Positions 26,601 to 36,972 of a stretch of DNA of 64,000 nt are shown one piece after another. Within the stretch, counting starts at the first letter, position 1; each line of letters starts with the position of its first letter. Source of the DNA: Stutzerimonas stutzeri. Lineage in GTDB: Bacteria; Pseudomonadota; Gammaproteobacteria; Pseudomonadales; Pseudomonadaceae. Where the stretch lies: the NCBI GenBank assembly GCA_002339675.1, contig DDKB01000014.1, forward strand, positions 62,001 to 126,000, read 5' to 3'. A program made the position numbers and the translations under genes. The notes under the pieces are model-generated. The model was not told where the DNA came from, did no database searches, and saw only the letters and a list, made by a program, of their open reading frames with translations.

Positions 26601-26923
26601 AGCGCCTCGTCCGGTTGGGTCGCGTCGTGACCGCCTGGTGCGGCCTGTTGTTCCAGCGACAGGATCAGCGCCACGCAGTGCTTGCAGTTGAGGCCCACCG
26701 GGCAGCTGCACAGGCAGCTGAGCCGGCCGTCCCGCGTCAGCTGCAGCGATTGGCGATACGACGCTCCGCCCGTTCCGACGCAGCTGGCCTCGACGAATTG
26801 TTCCGTCTCCCGCAGAACGCGCACGCGCCCTTCGGCGGCATAGCGCTGGCCCCTGGCCAGCGCATTCTCGGAAAAGGGCAGGCGCCAGGCGGCGGGCAGC
26901 GACGGCAGGAACCTAGCACGCAT
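23651..26923 (-). CDS. SWIM zinc-finger SNF2-family DEAD/H helicase
   Basis: A 1090-residue Swi2/Snf2-type DNA translocase. A SWIM zinc finger near the N-terminus has C72-x-C74 and C80-x-H82, followed by a long middle domain typical of bacterial SNF2 proteins. The ATPase has Walker A DDMGLGKTLQT (K657) and motif II DEAQH (D749). The C-terminal helicase half carries LLFSQFTSML, SLKAGGTGLNLTAADTVIHY and TDRAHRLGQDKPVFVYKLI. It sits 39 nt downstream of mfd on the same strand. Mfd is a translocase that clears stalled RNA polymerase, so a related job in transcription or repair is an attractive inference, but bacterial SWIM-SNF2 proteins are poorly characterised. The start ATG has only a weak ribosome site. 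Confidence 0.9.
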   Translation of the reverse strand: MRARFLPSLPAAWRLPFSENALARGQRYAAEGRVRVLRETEQFVEASCVGTGGASYRQSLQLTRDGRLSCLCSCPVGLNCKHCVALILSLEQQAAPGGHDATQPDEALALEQWLSQLPNALGSEPNPGQGWSLHYLLQGDVNVQTYKVRLRDDGNPGEWHPYHGMREASFRQPGFMQPLDLRIAALASLNRLHGHGFQLAGENGGETLRLILETGRAHLAADRPALAAGRSRPARFNWSLQPDGSYQPELVMTEGLGTLLTAVDPLYYLDLQENEVGVIDHSLPAPLARHLLEAPSVPSAQAALFSLTLNEIAPQLPAPARTVEELVDDIAPVPRLSLGSHHAVSYQPASGRMAGEHQHRAGLSFVYGTTAVHGKFRPGQRVRHLEGGRVLGILRQPDAEQALRQQLRALGFQPALRQSQALPKDSAEMFELPSEAAWLRFAQTQLPALQEQGWQIQVHPGFAYDLTPVEGWYVEVDDAPEHSWFDLELGIVVDGERISLLPVLLGLIRRNPALLSAQALAQRDDEDTLRVQLDKRHGADGPPVQVVLPFGRLKPILSTLSELYLHDTPTGEEHLRLGRADAARLAQLEGLPLQWQGGEQLRDFAQRLRDFRQQTITAPDGLLADLRPYQLDGLRWMQTLRDLGIGGVLGDDMGLGKTLQTLAHLLLEKQSGRMDRPSLVVMPTSLIPNWQDEAARFVPSLKIATLHGAARQQYFSQLDRFDLLLTTYALLPRDIERLAATPLHLVVLDEAQHIKNATSKAAQAARRLNARQRLCLTGTPLENHLGELWSLFHFLMPGWLGDAKRFTREYRTPIEKHGDRDRLQHLVARIRPFLLRRRKEQVAHELPAKTEMVHWVELSPAQRDLYETVRLAMDGKIRAEIDRKGLARSQIVILDALLKLRQVCCDLRLVKGEQALRGSPSGKLDSLMEMLTEQLAEGRRILLFSQFTSMLALIEDELKARAIHYVRLTGDTQDRRTPVQRFQNGEVPLFLISLKAGGTGLNLTAADTVIHYDPWWNPAAENQATDRAHRLGQDKPVFVYKLIARDTVEEKIQQLQQRKAALASGLLDAEPHDGWQLEPDDIEALFAPLP

Positions 26924-26962
26924 CTGCGGATTCCGGACAGGCTGCTCGGCCCATGAAGCGCA

Positions 26963-29900
26963 TCAGGCGGAGCCCGATGCCAGGCGCTCCAGCAGGGCTT
27001 CGAGGTTGTTGAAGCGTTCCTCTGGCCGCTCCATCGGCACCTGGAACTTGAACACTGTCGCGCCTTCGAACTTGTAGCGTTTGGGCTGGCTCTGGATCAG
27101 CTTGATCAGCACCATCGGGTCGACCTTGGTGTCGGCGGCAAACTCGATCCGCCCGCCCTGCGGACCGGCGTCGATCTTGGTGATGCCGAGCTGCTCGGCA
27201 TGCAGTTTCAGCAGCGTCAGGCGGACCAGGTTCTTGGTCGGTTCCGGCAGCAGGCCGAAACGGTCGATCATCTCGACCTGCAGCTCCTTGAGGCCGTCCT
27301 CGTCGGTGGCGTTGGCGATGCGCTTGTAGAGGATCAGCCGCGCATGGACGTCCGGCAGGTAATCCTCGGGGATCAGCGCCGGCAGCCGCAGGTTGATCTC
27401 CGGCCCGCCGCCCAGCGGCTGGTCGAGGTTCGGCTGTTCGCCTTTCTGGATCGCCTTGACCGCGCGCTCGAGCATTTCCATGTACAGCGTGAAGCCGACC
27501 GCCTGGATCTGGCCGCTCTGGCCGTCGCCCAGTAGCTCGCCCGCGCCGCGGATTTCCAGATCGTGGGTGGCGAGCACGAAACCCGCGCCCAGGTCCTGCG
27601 CATTGGCAATGGCTTCCAGGCGCTTCTGTGCGTCATCGGTCATCGCCTTGCGCGGCGGCGTCAGCAGATAGGCATAGGCCTGGTGGTGACTGCGCCCGAC
27701 GCGGCCGCGCAGCTGGTGCAGCTGCGCCAGGCCGAACTTGTCGGCGCGTTCGATGATGATGGTGTTGGCGCTCGGCACGTCGATGCCGGTCTCGATGATG
27801 GTCGAGGCGATCAGCACGTTGAAACGCTTGTGGTAGAAGTCGCCCATTACCTGTTCGAGTTCGCGCTCGCGCATCTGCCCGTGACCGACGCCGATACGCG
27901 CCTCCGGCACCAGCGCGGCGATGTCAGCGGCGCATTTCTCGATGGTCTTGACGTCGTTGTGCAGGTAGTAGACCTGGCCACCGCGCAACAGCTCGCGCAG
28001 CAGCGCCTCCTTGATCACCGCGTCCTGCTGCTCCATCACGAAGGTGCGCACCGACAACCGGCGTGCCGGGGGCGTGGCGATGATCGACAGGTCACGCATG
28101 CCGGCGACCGCCATGTTCAGGGTGCGCGGAATCGGCGTGGCGGTCAGGGTGAGAATGTCGACTTCGCTGCGCAGGGCCTTGAGCTGTTCTTTCTGGCGCA
28201 CGCCGAAGCGGTGTTCCTCGTCGATGATCACCAGGCCCAGGTTGGTGAACTTGACGTCGTCCTGCAGCAGCTTGTGCGTGCCGATGAGGATGTCCACTTT
28301 GCCTTCGGCCAGCTCCTGGACCGCGGCCTGGATCTCCTTGGCCGACTTGAAGCGGCTCATCACCTCGACGCGCACCGGCCAATCGGCGAAGCGGTCGCGG
28401 AAACTGTTGTAGTGCTGCTGGGCAAGCAGGGTGGTGGGCACCAGCACGGCGACCTGCTTGCCGCTGTGTACGGCGATGAAGGCGGCGCGCATGGCCACCT
28501 CGGTCTTACCGAAGCCCACGTCGCCGCAGATCAGGCGATCCATGGGTTTGGCCGCCAGCATGTCGCTGCGTACGGCCTCGATGGCCGCCTGCTGGTCCGG
28601 CGTTTCCTCGAACGGAAAGCCCGCGCTGAAGGTTTCGTAGTCGACCTGCGGATCGGCAAAGGCATGGCCTTCGCGCGCGGCGCGGCGCGCATAGATGTCC
28701 AGCAGTTCTGCCGCCACGTCGCGGACCTGCTCAGCAGCCTTGCGCTTGGCCTTCTGCCACGTCTCCGAACCCAGGCGGTGAAGCGGGGCCAGGGCGTCGT
28801 CGCTGCCGGTGTAGCGTGCGATCAGGTGCAGGCTGGAAACCGGCACGTAGAGCTTGGCTTCCTCGGCGTACTGCAGCATGAGGAATTCGGCGGCCTGGCC
28901 TTCGATTTCCAGCGTGACCAGGCCCTGATAACGACCCACGCCGTGGTCGATATGCACCACCGGCGCACCTTCGCGCAGCTCGGTGAGGTTTTTGATGACG
29001 TTTTCGCCAGCGTCGCGTCCTTTTTCGCGCCGCCGTCGCTGCATGATGCGCTGGCCGAACAACGGGCTTTCGGCGATCAGCGCCACGTCCTGCAACAGCA
29101 AGCCGTCGTCCAGCGGGGCGATGGTGATCGCCAGCCGCTCTTGGCTGTCGACGAACTCCGGCCAACCACCGACTTCCTGTGGCCGCAACTTCAAGCGCGC
29201 CAGTAACTCCAGCAACACCTCGCGACGGCCGGCCGATTCGGCGGTAAACAGCACCCGGCCGGAGAATTCATCCAGGAAGCGCCGCAGTGCGCCCAGGGGT
29301 TCGCTGGCCTTGGCGTCGATGGCCAGTTCCGGGAAGCGGCTGGCCGGGAATCGTTCGCGACCGATCCCCGTCTCCACATCGTCCTGGCTGACCACCACGC
29401 GCGGCCAGCTCTTGAGGTGCGCGAAGCAGTCCTCGACCGGCATGAACAGCTCGGCCGGCGGCAACAGGGGCCGCTCGGGATCGACGCGGCGGTCTTCGTA
29501 GCGGTTGCGCACGTCTTTCCAGAAGTGCTCGGCGGCCTGCTCGATGCCGGGTAGCGAGAACACCTGGGTGTCTTCCGGCAGATAATCGAAGAGCGTGGAG
29601 GTCTCGTCGAAGAACAGCGGCAGGTAGTACTCGATACCGGCCGGCGTAATGCCGGTGGACAGGTCCTGATAGATCGGGCAACGGCGGAAATCGACATCGA
29701 AGCGTTCCCGGAAGCGCGCCCGGAAGCCAGTGACCGACTCCTTGCGGACTGGAAATTCGCGCGCCGGCAACAGGCGGATCGACTCGACCTTGTCGATCGA
29801 ACGCTGGTTCTCCGGATCGAACGTACGCAGCGTTTCGATCTCGTCATCGAACAAGTCGATGCGATAGGGCAGGGCACTGCCCATCGGGAACAGATCGATC

Positions 29901-30403
29901 AGCGCCCCGCGCACGGCGAACTCGCCGTGCTCGTAAACCGTGTCGACGCAGCGGTAGCCGGCCGCCTCCAGCCGAGTGCGCATCTGTTCGACGTCGAGCT
30001 TCTGGCCAATGTCGAGCACCAGGCTCGAACCGAGCAGAAAGCGCTTCGGTGCCAGTCGGTGTAGCGCCGTGGTAATAGGAACTACCAACACGCCGTGGGT
30101 CAGCTCGGGCAGGCGATACAACGCTGCGATTCGTTGCGAAATGATGTCCTGGTGCGGCGAAAAAACGTCGTAGGGCAGGGTTTCCCAGTCGGGGAAGTGC
30201 AGCACCGGCAATTCGGGCGCGAAAAACGCGAGCTCGTCCTGCAAGCGCTCGGCGCTCTGGCTGTCGGCGGTGAGGAGAAGGGTGAATCGCTCTGCGTTGC
30301 TGGCTGCTTCGGCGATCGCCAGGCTCAGCGCGGCTCCAGGAAGGTTGCCCCAGGTTTGCTTGCCGCTGGCGGCAGGCAGGGGCGGAAGGCGCAATACGGA
30401 CAC
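26963..30403 (-). CDS. mfd: Transcription-repair coupling factor Mfd
   Basis: A 1146-residue ATP-driven translocase that removes RNA polymerase stalled at lesions and recruits UvrA. The N-terminal UvrB-like part begins with LPGAALSLAIAEAAS, the polymerase-interaction (CarD-like) domain has GAPVVHIDHGVGRYQGL, and the RecG-like motor has Walker A CGDVGFGKTEVA (K633) and DEEH (728-731). A C-terminal TRCF domain follows. Length matches E. coli Mfd (1148). The start is GTG at 30401-30403, 40 nt downstream of a good promoter. Next on the strand are the SNF2 helicase and GNAT genes with short gaps. Divergent gap begins 158 nt away, the same arrangement as in P. aeruginosa. Confidence 0.98.
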   Translation of the reverse strand: MSVLRLPPLPAASGKQTWGNLPGAALSLAIAEAASNAERFTLLLTADSQSAERLQDELAFFAPELPVLHFPDWETLPYDVFSPHQDIISQRIAALYRLPELTHGVLVVPITTALHRLAPKRFLLGSSLVLDIGQKLDVEQMRTRLEAAGYRCVDTVYEHGEFAVRGALIDLFPMGSALPYRIDLFDDEIETLRTFDPENQRSIDKVESIRLLPAREFPVRKESVTGFRARFRERFDVDFRRCPIYQDLSTGITPAGIEYYLPLFFDETSTLFDYLPEDTQVFSLPGIEQAAEHFWKDVRNRYEDRRVDPERPLLPPAELFMPVEDCFAHLKSWPRVVVSQDDVETGIGRERFPASRFPELAIDAKASEPLGALRRFLDEFSGRVLFTAESAGRREVLLELLARLKLRPQEVGGWPEFVDSQERLAITIAPLDDGLLLQDVALIAESPLFGQRIMQRRRREKGRDAGENVIKNLTELREGAPVVHIDHGVGRYQGLVTLEIEGQAAEFLMLQYAEEAKLYVPVSSLHLIARYTGSDDALAPLHRLGSETWQKAKRKAAEQVRDVAAELLDIYARRAAREGHAFADPQVDYETFSAGFPFEETPDQQAAIEAVRSDMLAAKPMDRLICGDVGFGKTEVAMRAAFIAVHSGKQVAVLVPTTLLAQQHYNSFRDRFADWPVRVEVMSRFKSAKEIQAAVQELAEGKVDILIGTHKLLQDDVKFTNLGLVIIDEEHRFGVRQKEQLKALRSEVDILTLTATPIPRTLNMAVAGMRDLSIIATPPARRLSVRTFVMEQQDAVIKEALLRELLRGGQVYYLHNDVKTIEKCAADIAALVPEARIGVGHGQMRERELEQVMGDFYHKRFNVLIASTIIETGIDVPSANTIIIERADKFGLAQLHQLRGRVGRSHHQAYAYLLTPPRKAMTDDAQKRLEAIANAQDLGAGFVLATHDLEIRGAGELLGDGQSGQIQAVGFTLYMEMLERAVKAIQKGEQPNLDQPLGGGPEINLRLPALIPEDYLPDVHARLILYKRIANATDEDGLKELQVEMIDRFGLLPEPTKNLVRLTLLKLHAEQLGITKIDAGPQGGRIEFAADTKVDPMVLIKLIQSQPKRYKFEGATVFKFQVPMERPEERFNNLEALLERLASGSA

Positions 30404-30442
30404 GGGTGGGCGTGACTCCGGTCTAAAAAATGGACCGCCGGG

Positions 30443-30472
30443 ATTGTAACTATCCGCGCGGGACGCTGTCAG
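30443..30472 (-). promoter_or_regulatory. sigma70-type promoter for mfd
   Basis: On the minus strand, CTGACA (30472-30467) and TACAAT (30448-30443) are 18 nt apart. Predicted transcription starts near 30436, giving a leader of about 33 nt before the GTG start of mfd. Confidence 0.6.
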
Positions 30473-30489
30473 TGTTTCCGCTGCACAGA

Positions 30490-30518
30490 TTGCCGGCGCT
30501 AGGGTGCCCCGGCATAAT
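30490..30518 (+). promoter_or_regulatory. sigma70-type promoter for gap
   Basis: TTGCCG (30490-30495) and CATAAT (30513-30518) are separated by 17 nt. Transcription would begin near 30525, leaving a short leader with GGAAGGAA before the GTG start at 30562. It lies back to back with the mfd promoter, only 17 nt apart. Confidence 0.6.
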
Positions 30519-30561
30519 GTAGCCCTTTTTCTCAGCCCCTACATGTTGGAAGGAACTGCCC

Positions 30562-32013
30562 GTGACTCAGAAGCCCGACCAGTGTCTTGGTGAATGGATT
30601 GATCGAGAAGCCCTCGCCGAAGCGATGATTCCGCTGATCGGTCAACTGTATCGTAACAACAACGTAGTGACTTCCATCTATGGGCGCGGGCTGATCAATC
30701 GCTCGGTCATCGCATTGCTCAAGGCGCATCGTTTCGCCCGTCATCGCCAGGCTGACGAAGCCGAGCTCAGCGTGCACGAGACCCACCAGATACTCACCAC
30801 CATGGCCGACATGAACCTGGGCGCCGCCTCGGTGGATCTGGGTAAGGTCGTGGCCAAGTTCAAGGCTGAAGGTAACGGTCGCACCCTTGATCAGTTCGTC
30901 CGCGACGAGCTGGCCGAGGTCGCCGACAAGCGCAACACGTCGGGTGTGCACAAGGGTACCGACGTGGTGCTCTACGGCTTCGGCCGCATTGGCCGTCTGC
31001 TGGCGCGCATCCTGATCGAGAAGACCGGCGCCGGCGACGGCCTTCGCCTGCGCGCCATCGTCGTGCGCAAGGGGGCGGAGAACGATCTGGTCAAGCGCGC
31101 CAGCCTGCTGCGCCGCGACTCGGTGCACGGCCCGTTCGACGGCACCATTCATATCGACGCCGAGAACAACACCATCACCGCCAACGGCAACCTGATCCAG
31201 GTGATCTACTCCAACGATCCGGCCTCCGTGGACTACACGAAGTACGGCATCGAGAACGCGTTGCTGGTGGACAACACCGGCAAGTGGCGTGACGCTGAGG
31301 GGCTCGGTCAGCACCTCAGGTGCCCGGGTGTTGGGCGCGTCGTGCTGACCGCGCCGGGCAAGGGCGAGCTGAAGAACATCGTGCATGGTATCAACCATGG
31401 CGAGATCACCGCAGACGACAAGATCGTCTCGGCCGCGTCCTGTACCACCAACGCCATCGTGCCGGTGCTCAAGGCGGTCAACGACCAGTACGGCATCGTC
31501 AATGGCCACGTCGAAACCGTGCACTCCTACACCAACGACCAGAACCTGATCGACAACTTCCACAAAGGCAGTCGTCGTGGTCGCAGTGCGGCACTAAACA
31601 TGGTTATCACTGAAACAGGTGCCGCCACCGCGGCCGCCAAGGCGCTGCCGGTGCTCAAGGGCAAGCTGACCGGTAACGCGATTCGCGTTCCGACGCCGAA
31701 CGTGTCCATGGCGATCCTCAACCTGAACCTCGAGAAGGCCACGACCCGCGAAGAGATCAACGAGTACCTGCGCCAGATGGCCATGCACTCCGACCTGCAG
31801 AAGCAAATCGACTTCGTCAATTCGCAGGAAGTGGTGTCGAGCGACTTCGTCGGCTCGCGTCACGCTGGCGTGGTGGACGCCGAGGCGACCATCTGCAGCG
31901 ACAACCGCGTCGTGCTGTACGTCTGGTACGACAACGAGTTCGGCTACAGCTGCCAGGTCGTCCGGGTGATGGAAGACATGGCCGGGGTCAACCCGCCGGC
32001 GTTCCCTCGCTGA
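30562..32013 (+). CDS. gap: Glyceraldehyde-3-phosphate dehydrogenase, long form
   Basis: A 483-residue GAPDH-family enzyme, oxidising glyceraldehyde-3-phosphate with NAD(P)+ and phosphate. The dinucleotide fold starts only at residue 134 (VVLYGFGRIGRLLARIL) because of an N-terminal extension of about 130 residues found in this Pseudomonas subtype. Catalytic Cys294 lies in SAASCTTNAIVPVL, where the common SNASC has Ala for Asn. The catalytic His is in VETVHSYTNDQNL, and WYDNEFGYSCQVVR closes the domain. The start is GTG at 30562 with GGAAGG upstream. A strong terminator follows at 32049-32070, so it is monocistronic. The P. aeruginosa counterpart beside mfd is a second GAPDH; a gluconeogenic or NADP-linked role is possible but unproven here. 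Confidence 0.93.
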   Translation: MTQKPDQCLGEWIDREALAEAMIPLIGQLYRNNNVVTSIYGRGLINRSVIALLKAHRFARHRQADEAELSVHETHQILTTMADMNLGAASVDLGKVVAKFKAEGNGRTLDQFVRDELAEVADKRNTSGVHKGTDVVLYGFGRIGRLLARILIEKTGAGDGLRLRAIVVRKGAENDLVKRASLLRRDSVHGPFDGTIHIDAENNTITANGNLIQVIYSNDPASVDYTKYGIENALLVDNTGKWRDAEGLGQHLRCPGVGRVVLTAPGKGELKNIVHGINHGEITADDKIVSAASCTTNAIVPVLKAVNDQYGIVNGHVETVHSYTNDQNLIDNFHKGSRRGRSAALNMVITETGAATAAAKALPVLKGKLTGNAIRVPTPNVSMAILNLNLEKATTREEINEYLRQMAMHSDLQKQIDFVNSQEVVSSDFVGSRHAGVVDAEATICSDNRVVLYVWYDNEFGYSCQVVRVMEDMAGVNPPAFPR

Positions 32014-32048
32014 TCCGGCTCTCCCGCGCTTTCACTGCGCTGGAACTG

Positions 32049-32070
32049 AACGGGAGCTTCGGCTCCCGTT
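32049..32070 (+). terminator. Rho-independent terminator after gap
   Basis: Perfect 9-bp stem: AACGGGAGC (32049-32057) pairs with GCTCCCGTT (32062-32070) around a TTCG tetraloop, 36 nt after the gap stop. The T-rich tract that follows (TCGCATTTTC) is weak, but the stem with a UUCG loop is very stable. It separates gap from the nqr operon. Confidence 0.85.
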
Positions 32071-32160
32071 TCGCATTTTCGGGCCGGTCGTTTATTCCGC
32101 GCCTGCCGGTGCCGAGCGGCGCCCGCCAATAGACTGCCGATTCGGGCCGCTTGTCCACAG

Positions 32161-32172
32161 TCAAATATTTGA
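32161..32172. promoter_or_regulatory. Perfect 12-bp palindrome upstream of the nqr promoter
   Basis: TCAAATATTTGA is fully self-complementary and AT-rich in GC-rich surroundings. It lies 12 nt before the -35 box of the nqr promoter, a position used by activators. It does not match Anr/FNR (TTGAT-N4-ATCAA) or Fur consensus. The binding protein is unknown. Confidence 0.5.
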
Positions 32173-32183
32173 AAGCCCTTGGG

Positions 32184-32213
32184 TGGTCAGTCGCGGGTCG
32201 TGACCTCTATAAT
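32184..32213 (+). promoter_or_regulatory. sigma70-type promoter for the nqr operon
   Basis: A consensus -10 TATAAT (32208-32213) is preceded 18 nt upstream by TGGTCA (32184-32189), a 4-of-6 match to TTGACA. Transcription would start near 32220, giving a leader of about 125 nt before nqrA. Apart from the gap terminator, the palindrome at 32161 and this promoter, the 331-nt region 32014-32344 holds nothing I recognise. Confidence 0.65.
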
Positions 32214-32311
32214 CGGGCGGATTTCTACCTGGGCCCGCGGCATAGCGTCGCGCTGATATCGCATCAGTGCGCGTCGTGCAATTCGACTTTACGCTACCGC
32301 GCGGCTCGTAA

Positions 32312-33682
<1,371 letters not shown>

Positions 33683-33685
33683 GGC

Positions 33686-34897
33686 ATGGGCATTCGCGAA
33701 TTCCTCGACAAGATCGAGCACAACTTCGAAAAGGGCGGCAAGTACGAGAAGTGGTACGCACTCTACGAGGCGGCCGATACCTTCCTTTACCGGCCTGGCA
33801 GCGTGACCAAGACCACCGCGCACGTGCGCGACGGCATCGACCTCAAGCGGATGATGATCACGGTCTGGCTGTGCACCTTTCCTGCGATGTTCTTCGGTAT
33901 GTGGAACACCGGCTACCAGGCCAACCTGATCTATGCGCAGAGCCCGGATCTGCTTGCGGCGCAAGAAGGCTGGCGCATGGCGTTGATCAGCGCGCTGGCG
34001 GGCTTCGACCCGAACAGCCTGTGGGACAACTTCATCCAGGGCGCGGCCTACTTCATCCCGGTCTACGCGGTGACCTTCATCGTCGGCGGTTTCTGGGAGG
34101 TGCTGTTCGCCTCGGTCCGCAAGCATGAGGTCAACGAGGGCTTCTTCGTGACCTCCGTGCTGTTCGCGCTTACCCTGCCGCCTAGCATTCCGCTGTGGCA
34201 GGTGGCGCTGGGCATTAGCTTCGGCATCGTCATCGGCAAGGAAATCTTCGGTGGTACCGGGAAGAACTTCCTCAATCCGGCGCTGACCGGTCGTGCATTC
34301 CTGTTCTTTGCCTACCCGGCGCAGATGTCCGGCGACGCCGTGTGGACAGCTGTGGACGGTTTCGCAGGTGCGACCGCCCTGAGCCTGAGCTTTGCCGGCG
34401 GCATGGACAATGTGATCGCCAACGGCATCACCTGGATGGACGCCTTCCTCGGCACCATTCACGGATCGATCGGTGAGACCAGTACGCTGGCCATCTTCAT
34501 CGGCGGCGCCGTGTTGCTGACGACCAAGATCGCCTCCTGGCGCATCGTTTCCGGCGTGATGATCGGGATGATCGCGCTGAGCTCACTGTTCAATCTGCTC
34601 GGTTCGGACTCGAACGCGATGTTCGCCATGCCCTGGTATTGGCACATGGTGGTGGGCGGCTTCGCCTTTGGTCTGATTTTCATGGCGACCGATCCGGTTT
34701 CGGCGTCCATGACGAATACCGGCAAGTGGGCGTTCGGCATCGTGATCGGCGTGATGGTGGTGTTGATCCGGGTGGTCAACCCGGCGTTTCCGGAAGGCAT
34801 GATGCTGGCGATCCTGTTCGCCAACCTGTGCGCACCGTTGATCGACCACTTCGTCATCCAGGCCAATATCAAGCGGAGGCTGGCACGCAATGTCTAG
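33686..34897 (+). CDS. nqrB: Na+-NQR subunit B, FMN-bearing membrane subunit
   Basis: A 403-residue integral membrane subunit with about 10 TM helices, forming the sodium path together with the other membrane subunits. FMN is bound through a phosphodiester bond to Thr230 in [10 protein letters not shown], the target that ApbE recognises. The N-terminal [20 protein letters not shown] is typical of the family. Its end overlaps nqrC by 8 nt. The modifying enzyme ApbE is encoded five genes downstream in the same operon. Confidence 0.97.
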   Translation: MGIREFLDKIEHNFEKGGKYEKWYALYEAADTFLYRPGSVTKTTAHVRDGIDLKRMMITVWLCTFPAMFFGMWNTGYQANLIYAQSPDLLAAQEGWRMALISALAGFDPNSLWDNFIQGAAYFIPVYAVTFIVGGFWEVLFASVRKHEVNEGFFVTSVLFALTLPPSIPLWQVALGISFGIVIGKEIFGGTGKNFLNPALTGRAFLFFAYPAQMSGDAVWTAVDGFAGATALSLSFAGGMDNVIANGITWMDAFLGTIHGSIGETSTLAIFIGGAVLLTTKIASWRIVSGVMIGMIALSSLFNLLGSDSNAMFAMPWYWHMVVGGFAFGLIFMATDPVSASMTNTGKWAFGIVIGVMVVLIRVVNPAFPEGMMLAILFANLCAPLIDHFVIQANIKRRLARNV

Positions 34898-35678
34898 TCA
34901 AAAAGAATCCACCGTCCGCACCCTGGTCGTGGCCTTGCTGGTCTGCCTGGTGTGCTCGGTGTTCGTGGCGGGGGCGGCGGTAGCGCTGCGCCCGACCCAG
35001 CTGGAGAACCGCCAGCTGGACAAACAGCGCAGCATCCTGGCGATCGCCGGGCTGGGCGAGCCCGGTATGTCGGCCAAGCAGGTCAAGACGCTGTTCAACG
35101 AGCGGATCGTCGCCAAGCTGGTCGATCTGAAAACCGGCACCTTCAGCGATGCCTTCGACCCGAGCGGCTTCGATCCATTGGTCGCGGCCAAGGACCCGGA
35201 ACTGTCCAAGCCACTGACCGGCGAGGAGGACATCGCATCGATCAAGCGCCGCGAGCGGTACAGCGTCGTCTACATCGTCGAGGAAAATAATGAAATCGAC
35301 ACGTTGATCATGCCTATCCGCGGCTACGGCCTGTGGTCGACGCTGTATGGCTTCATGGCGGTCAAGGGTGACCTGAACACGGTCGCCGGCCTCGGCTTCT
35401 ACCAGCATGGCGAAACGCCTGGCCTGGGGGGCGAAGTCGACAATCCAAAATGGCGCAACCAGTGGCACGGCAAGGAGCTGTTCGACGAGAACGGCAAACT
35501 GGCGGTGCAGGTCGTCAAGGGCGGGGTCGACCCCCAGAGTCCCAAGGCCGACCATCAGGTTGATGCCTTGGCCGGTGCCACTTTGACCAGCAATGGGGTC
35601 AATAACCTGTTGCACTTCTGGCTCGGTGAAAACGGCTTTGGCCCATTTATCGCGAACCTGCGCGCTGGGGAGGCTTGA
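34890..35678 (+). CDS. nqrC: Na+-NQR subunit C, periplasmic FMN subunit
   Basis: A 262-residue subunit with one N-terminal TM helix (residues about 9-28, [20 protein letters not shown]) and a periplasmic FMN-binding domain. The flavin attachment site is Thr231 in [11 protein letters not shown]. The start overlaps the last 8 nt of nqrB. NqrC relays electrons on the periplasmic side between iron and the NqrB flavin. The following nqrD starts 2 nt after the stop. Confidence 0.96.
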   Translation: MSSQKESTVRTLVVALLVCLVCSVFVAGAAVALRPTQLENRQLDKQRSILAIAGLGEPGMSAKQVKTLFNERIVAKLVDLKTGTFSDAFDPSGFDPLVAAKDPELSKPLTGEEDIASIKRRERYSVVYIVEENNEIDTLIMPIRGYGLWSTLYGFMAVKGDLNTVAGLGFYQHGETPGLGGEVDNPKWRNQWHGKELFDENGKLAVQVVKGGVDPQSPKADHQVDALAGATLTSNGVNNLLHFWLGENGFGPFIANLRAGEA

Positions 35679-35680
35679 TC

Positions 35681-36349
35681 ATGTCGCAACCTACCATCAA
35701 GGAAGTCCTGTTCAATCCGGTCTTCAGCAACAACCCGATCGGCCTGCAGATCCTCGGGATCTGCTCGGCCCTGGCGGTTACCTCCAACCTCAAGACGGCG
35801 CTGGTGATGTCCATCGCGTTGACGCTGGTGGTGGCGTTTTCCAACCTGTTCATCTCGATGATCCGTACCCAGATTCCCGGTTCCATCCGGATGATCGTGC
35901 AAATGGTGATCATCGCCTCGCTGGTGATCGTGGTGGATCAGATCCTCAAGGCCTATGCCTATTCGCTGTCCAAGCAGCTGTCGGTGTTCGTCGGACTGAT
36001 CATCACCAACTGCATCGTGATGGGGCGCGCCGAGGCGTTCGCCATGCAGAACCCGCCGCTGCTGTCGTTTTGCGACGGCATCGGCAACGGCCTGGGCTAC
36101 AGCGCGATGCTGATCGTGCTGGGCATCGTCCGCGAGCTGTTCGGTGCCGGCAAACTGATGGGCTACACCATCCTTCCGGTGGTCAACGACGGTGGCTGGT
36201 ACCAGCCTAATGGGCTGCTGCTGCTGCCACCGTCGGCGTTCTTCCTGATCGGCCTCATCATCTGGGGCATCCGTACCTGGAAGCGTGAACAGGTCGAGAA
36301 GCCGTCCTTCAAGATGGCGCCGCAGGTCTCGAACAAGGAGGCTTACTAA
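35681..36349 (+). CDS. nqrD: Na+-NQR subunit D
   Basis: A 222-residue membrane subunit with six TM helices, forming with NqrE the inverted-repeat pair that holds an intramembrane iron centre. The motif [20 protein letters not shown] has the conserved Cys near residue 110, and a second Cys is in the first helix ([10 protein letters not shown]). I use the ATG at 35681, with GGAGG 7 nt upstream, rather than the in-frame TTG at 35675. The stop overlaps the nqrE start by one base (TAATG). Confidence 0.96.
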   Translation: MSQPTIKEVLFNPVFSNNPIGLQILGICSALAVTSNLKTALVMSIALTLVVAFSNLFISMIRTQIPGSIRMIVQMVIIASLVIVVDQILKAYAYSLSKQLSVFVGLIITNCIVMGRAEAFAMQNPPLLSFCDGIGNGLGYSAMLIVLGIVRELFGAGKLMGYTILPVVNDGGWYQPNGLLLLPPSAFFLIGLIIWGIRTWKREQVEKPSFKMAPQVSNKEAY

Positions 36350-36957
36350 TGGAGCACTACATCAGCCTGTTCGTCCGTGCTGTGTTCATCGAGAACATGG
36401 CCCTGGCGTTCTTCCTCGGCATGTGCACCTTCATTGCGATCTCGAAAAAGGTCGAGACCGCCATCGGCCTCGGCATCGCGGTCATCGTGGTGCAGGCCAT
36501 CACGGTGCCGGCGAACAACCTGATCTACACCTATCTGCTCAAGGCCGGCGCCTTGTCCTGGGCCGGCCTGCCGGAGGTGGACCTGAGCTTTCTCGGGCTG
36601 CTGAGCTACATCGGTGTGATCGCGGCGATCGTGCAGATTCTAGAGATGCTGTTGGACAAGTACGTCCCCAGTCTCTACAACGCCCTCGGCGTGTTCCTGC
36701 CGCTGATCACGGTGAACTGCGCCATCATGGGCGGCACCCTGTTCATGGTCGAGCGTGACTACAACCTGGCCGAGAGCACGGTGTACGGCTTCGGCTCCGG
36801 TGCATCTTGGGCGCTGGCGATCATGCTGCTGGCGGGCATCCGCGAGAAGCTCAAGTACAGCGATGTTCCGGAAGGCCTGCAGGGCCTGGGCATCACCTTC
36901 ATCACCATCGGCCTGATGTCGCTAGGCTTCATGTCATTCTCTGGCGTACAGCTGTAA
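36349..36957 (+). CDS. nqrE: Na+-NQR subunit E
   Basis: A 202-residue six-helix membrane subunit, homologous to NqrD and to RnfA. The conserved Cys residues are visible in [13 protein letters not shown] and [15 protein letters not shown]; with their NqrD counterparts they bind the membrane iron centre whose assembly needs NqrM. The start shares a base with the nqrD stop, and nqrF begins 15 nt after its end. Confidence 0.96.
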   Translation: MEHYISLFVRAVFIENMALAFFLGMCTFIAISKKVETAIGLGIAVIVVQAITVPANNLIYTYLLKAGALSWAGLPEVDLSFLGLLSYIGVIAAIVQILEMLLDKYVPSLYNALGVFLPLITVNCAIMGGTLFMVERDYNLAESTVYGFGSGASWALAIMLLAGIREKLKYSDVPEGLQGLGITFITIGLMSLGFMSFSGVQL

Positions 36958-36972
36958 GGACGGGATGAACTG

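Noticed and set aside
27563..29206. 547-codon open frame antisense to mfd
   Set aside because: It lies wholly inside mfd and lacks family features; the same shadow effect applies.
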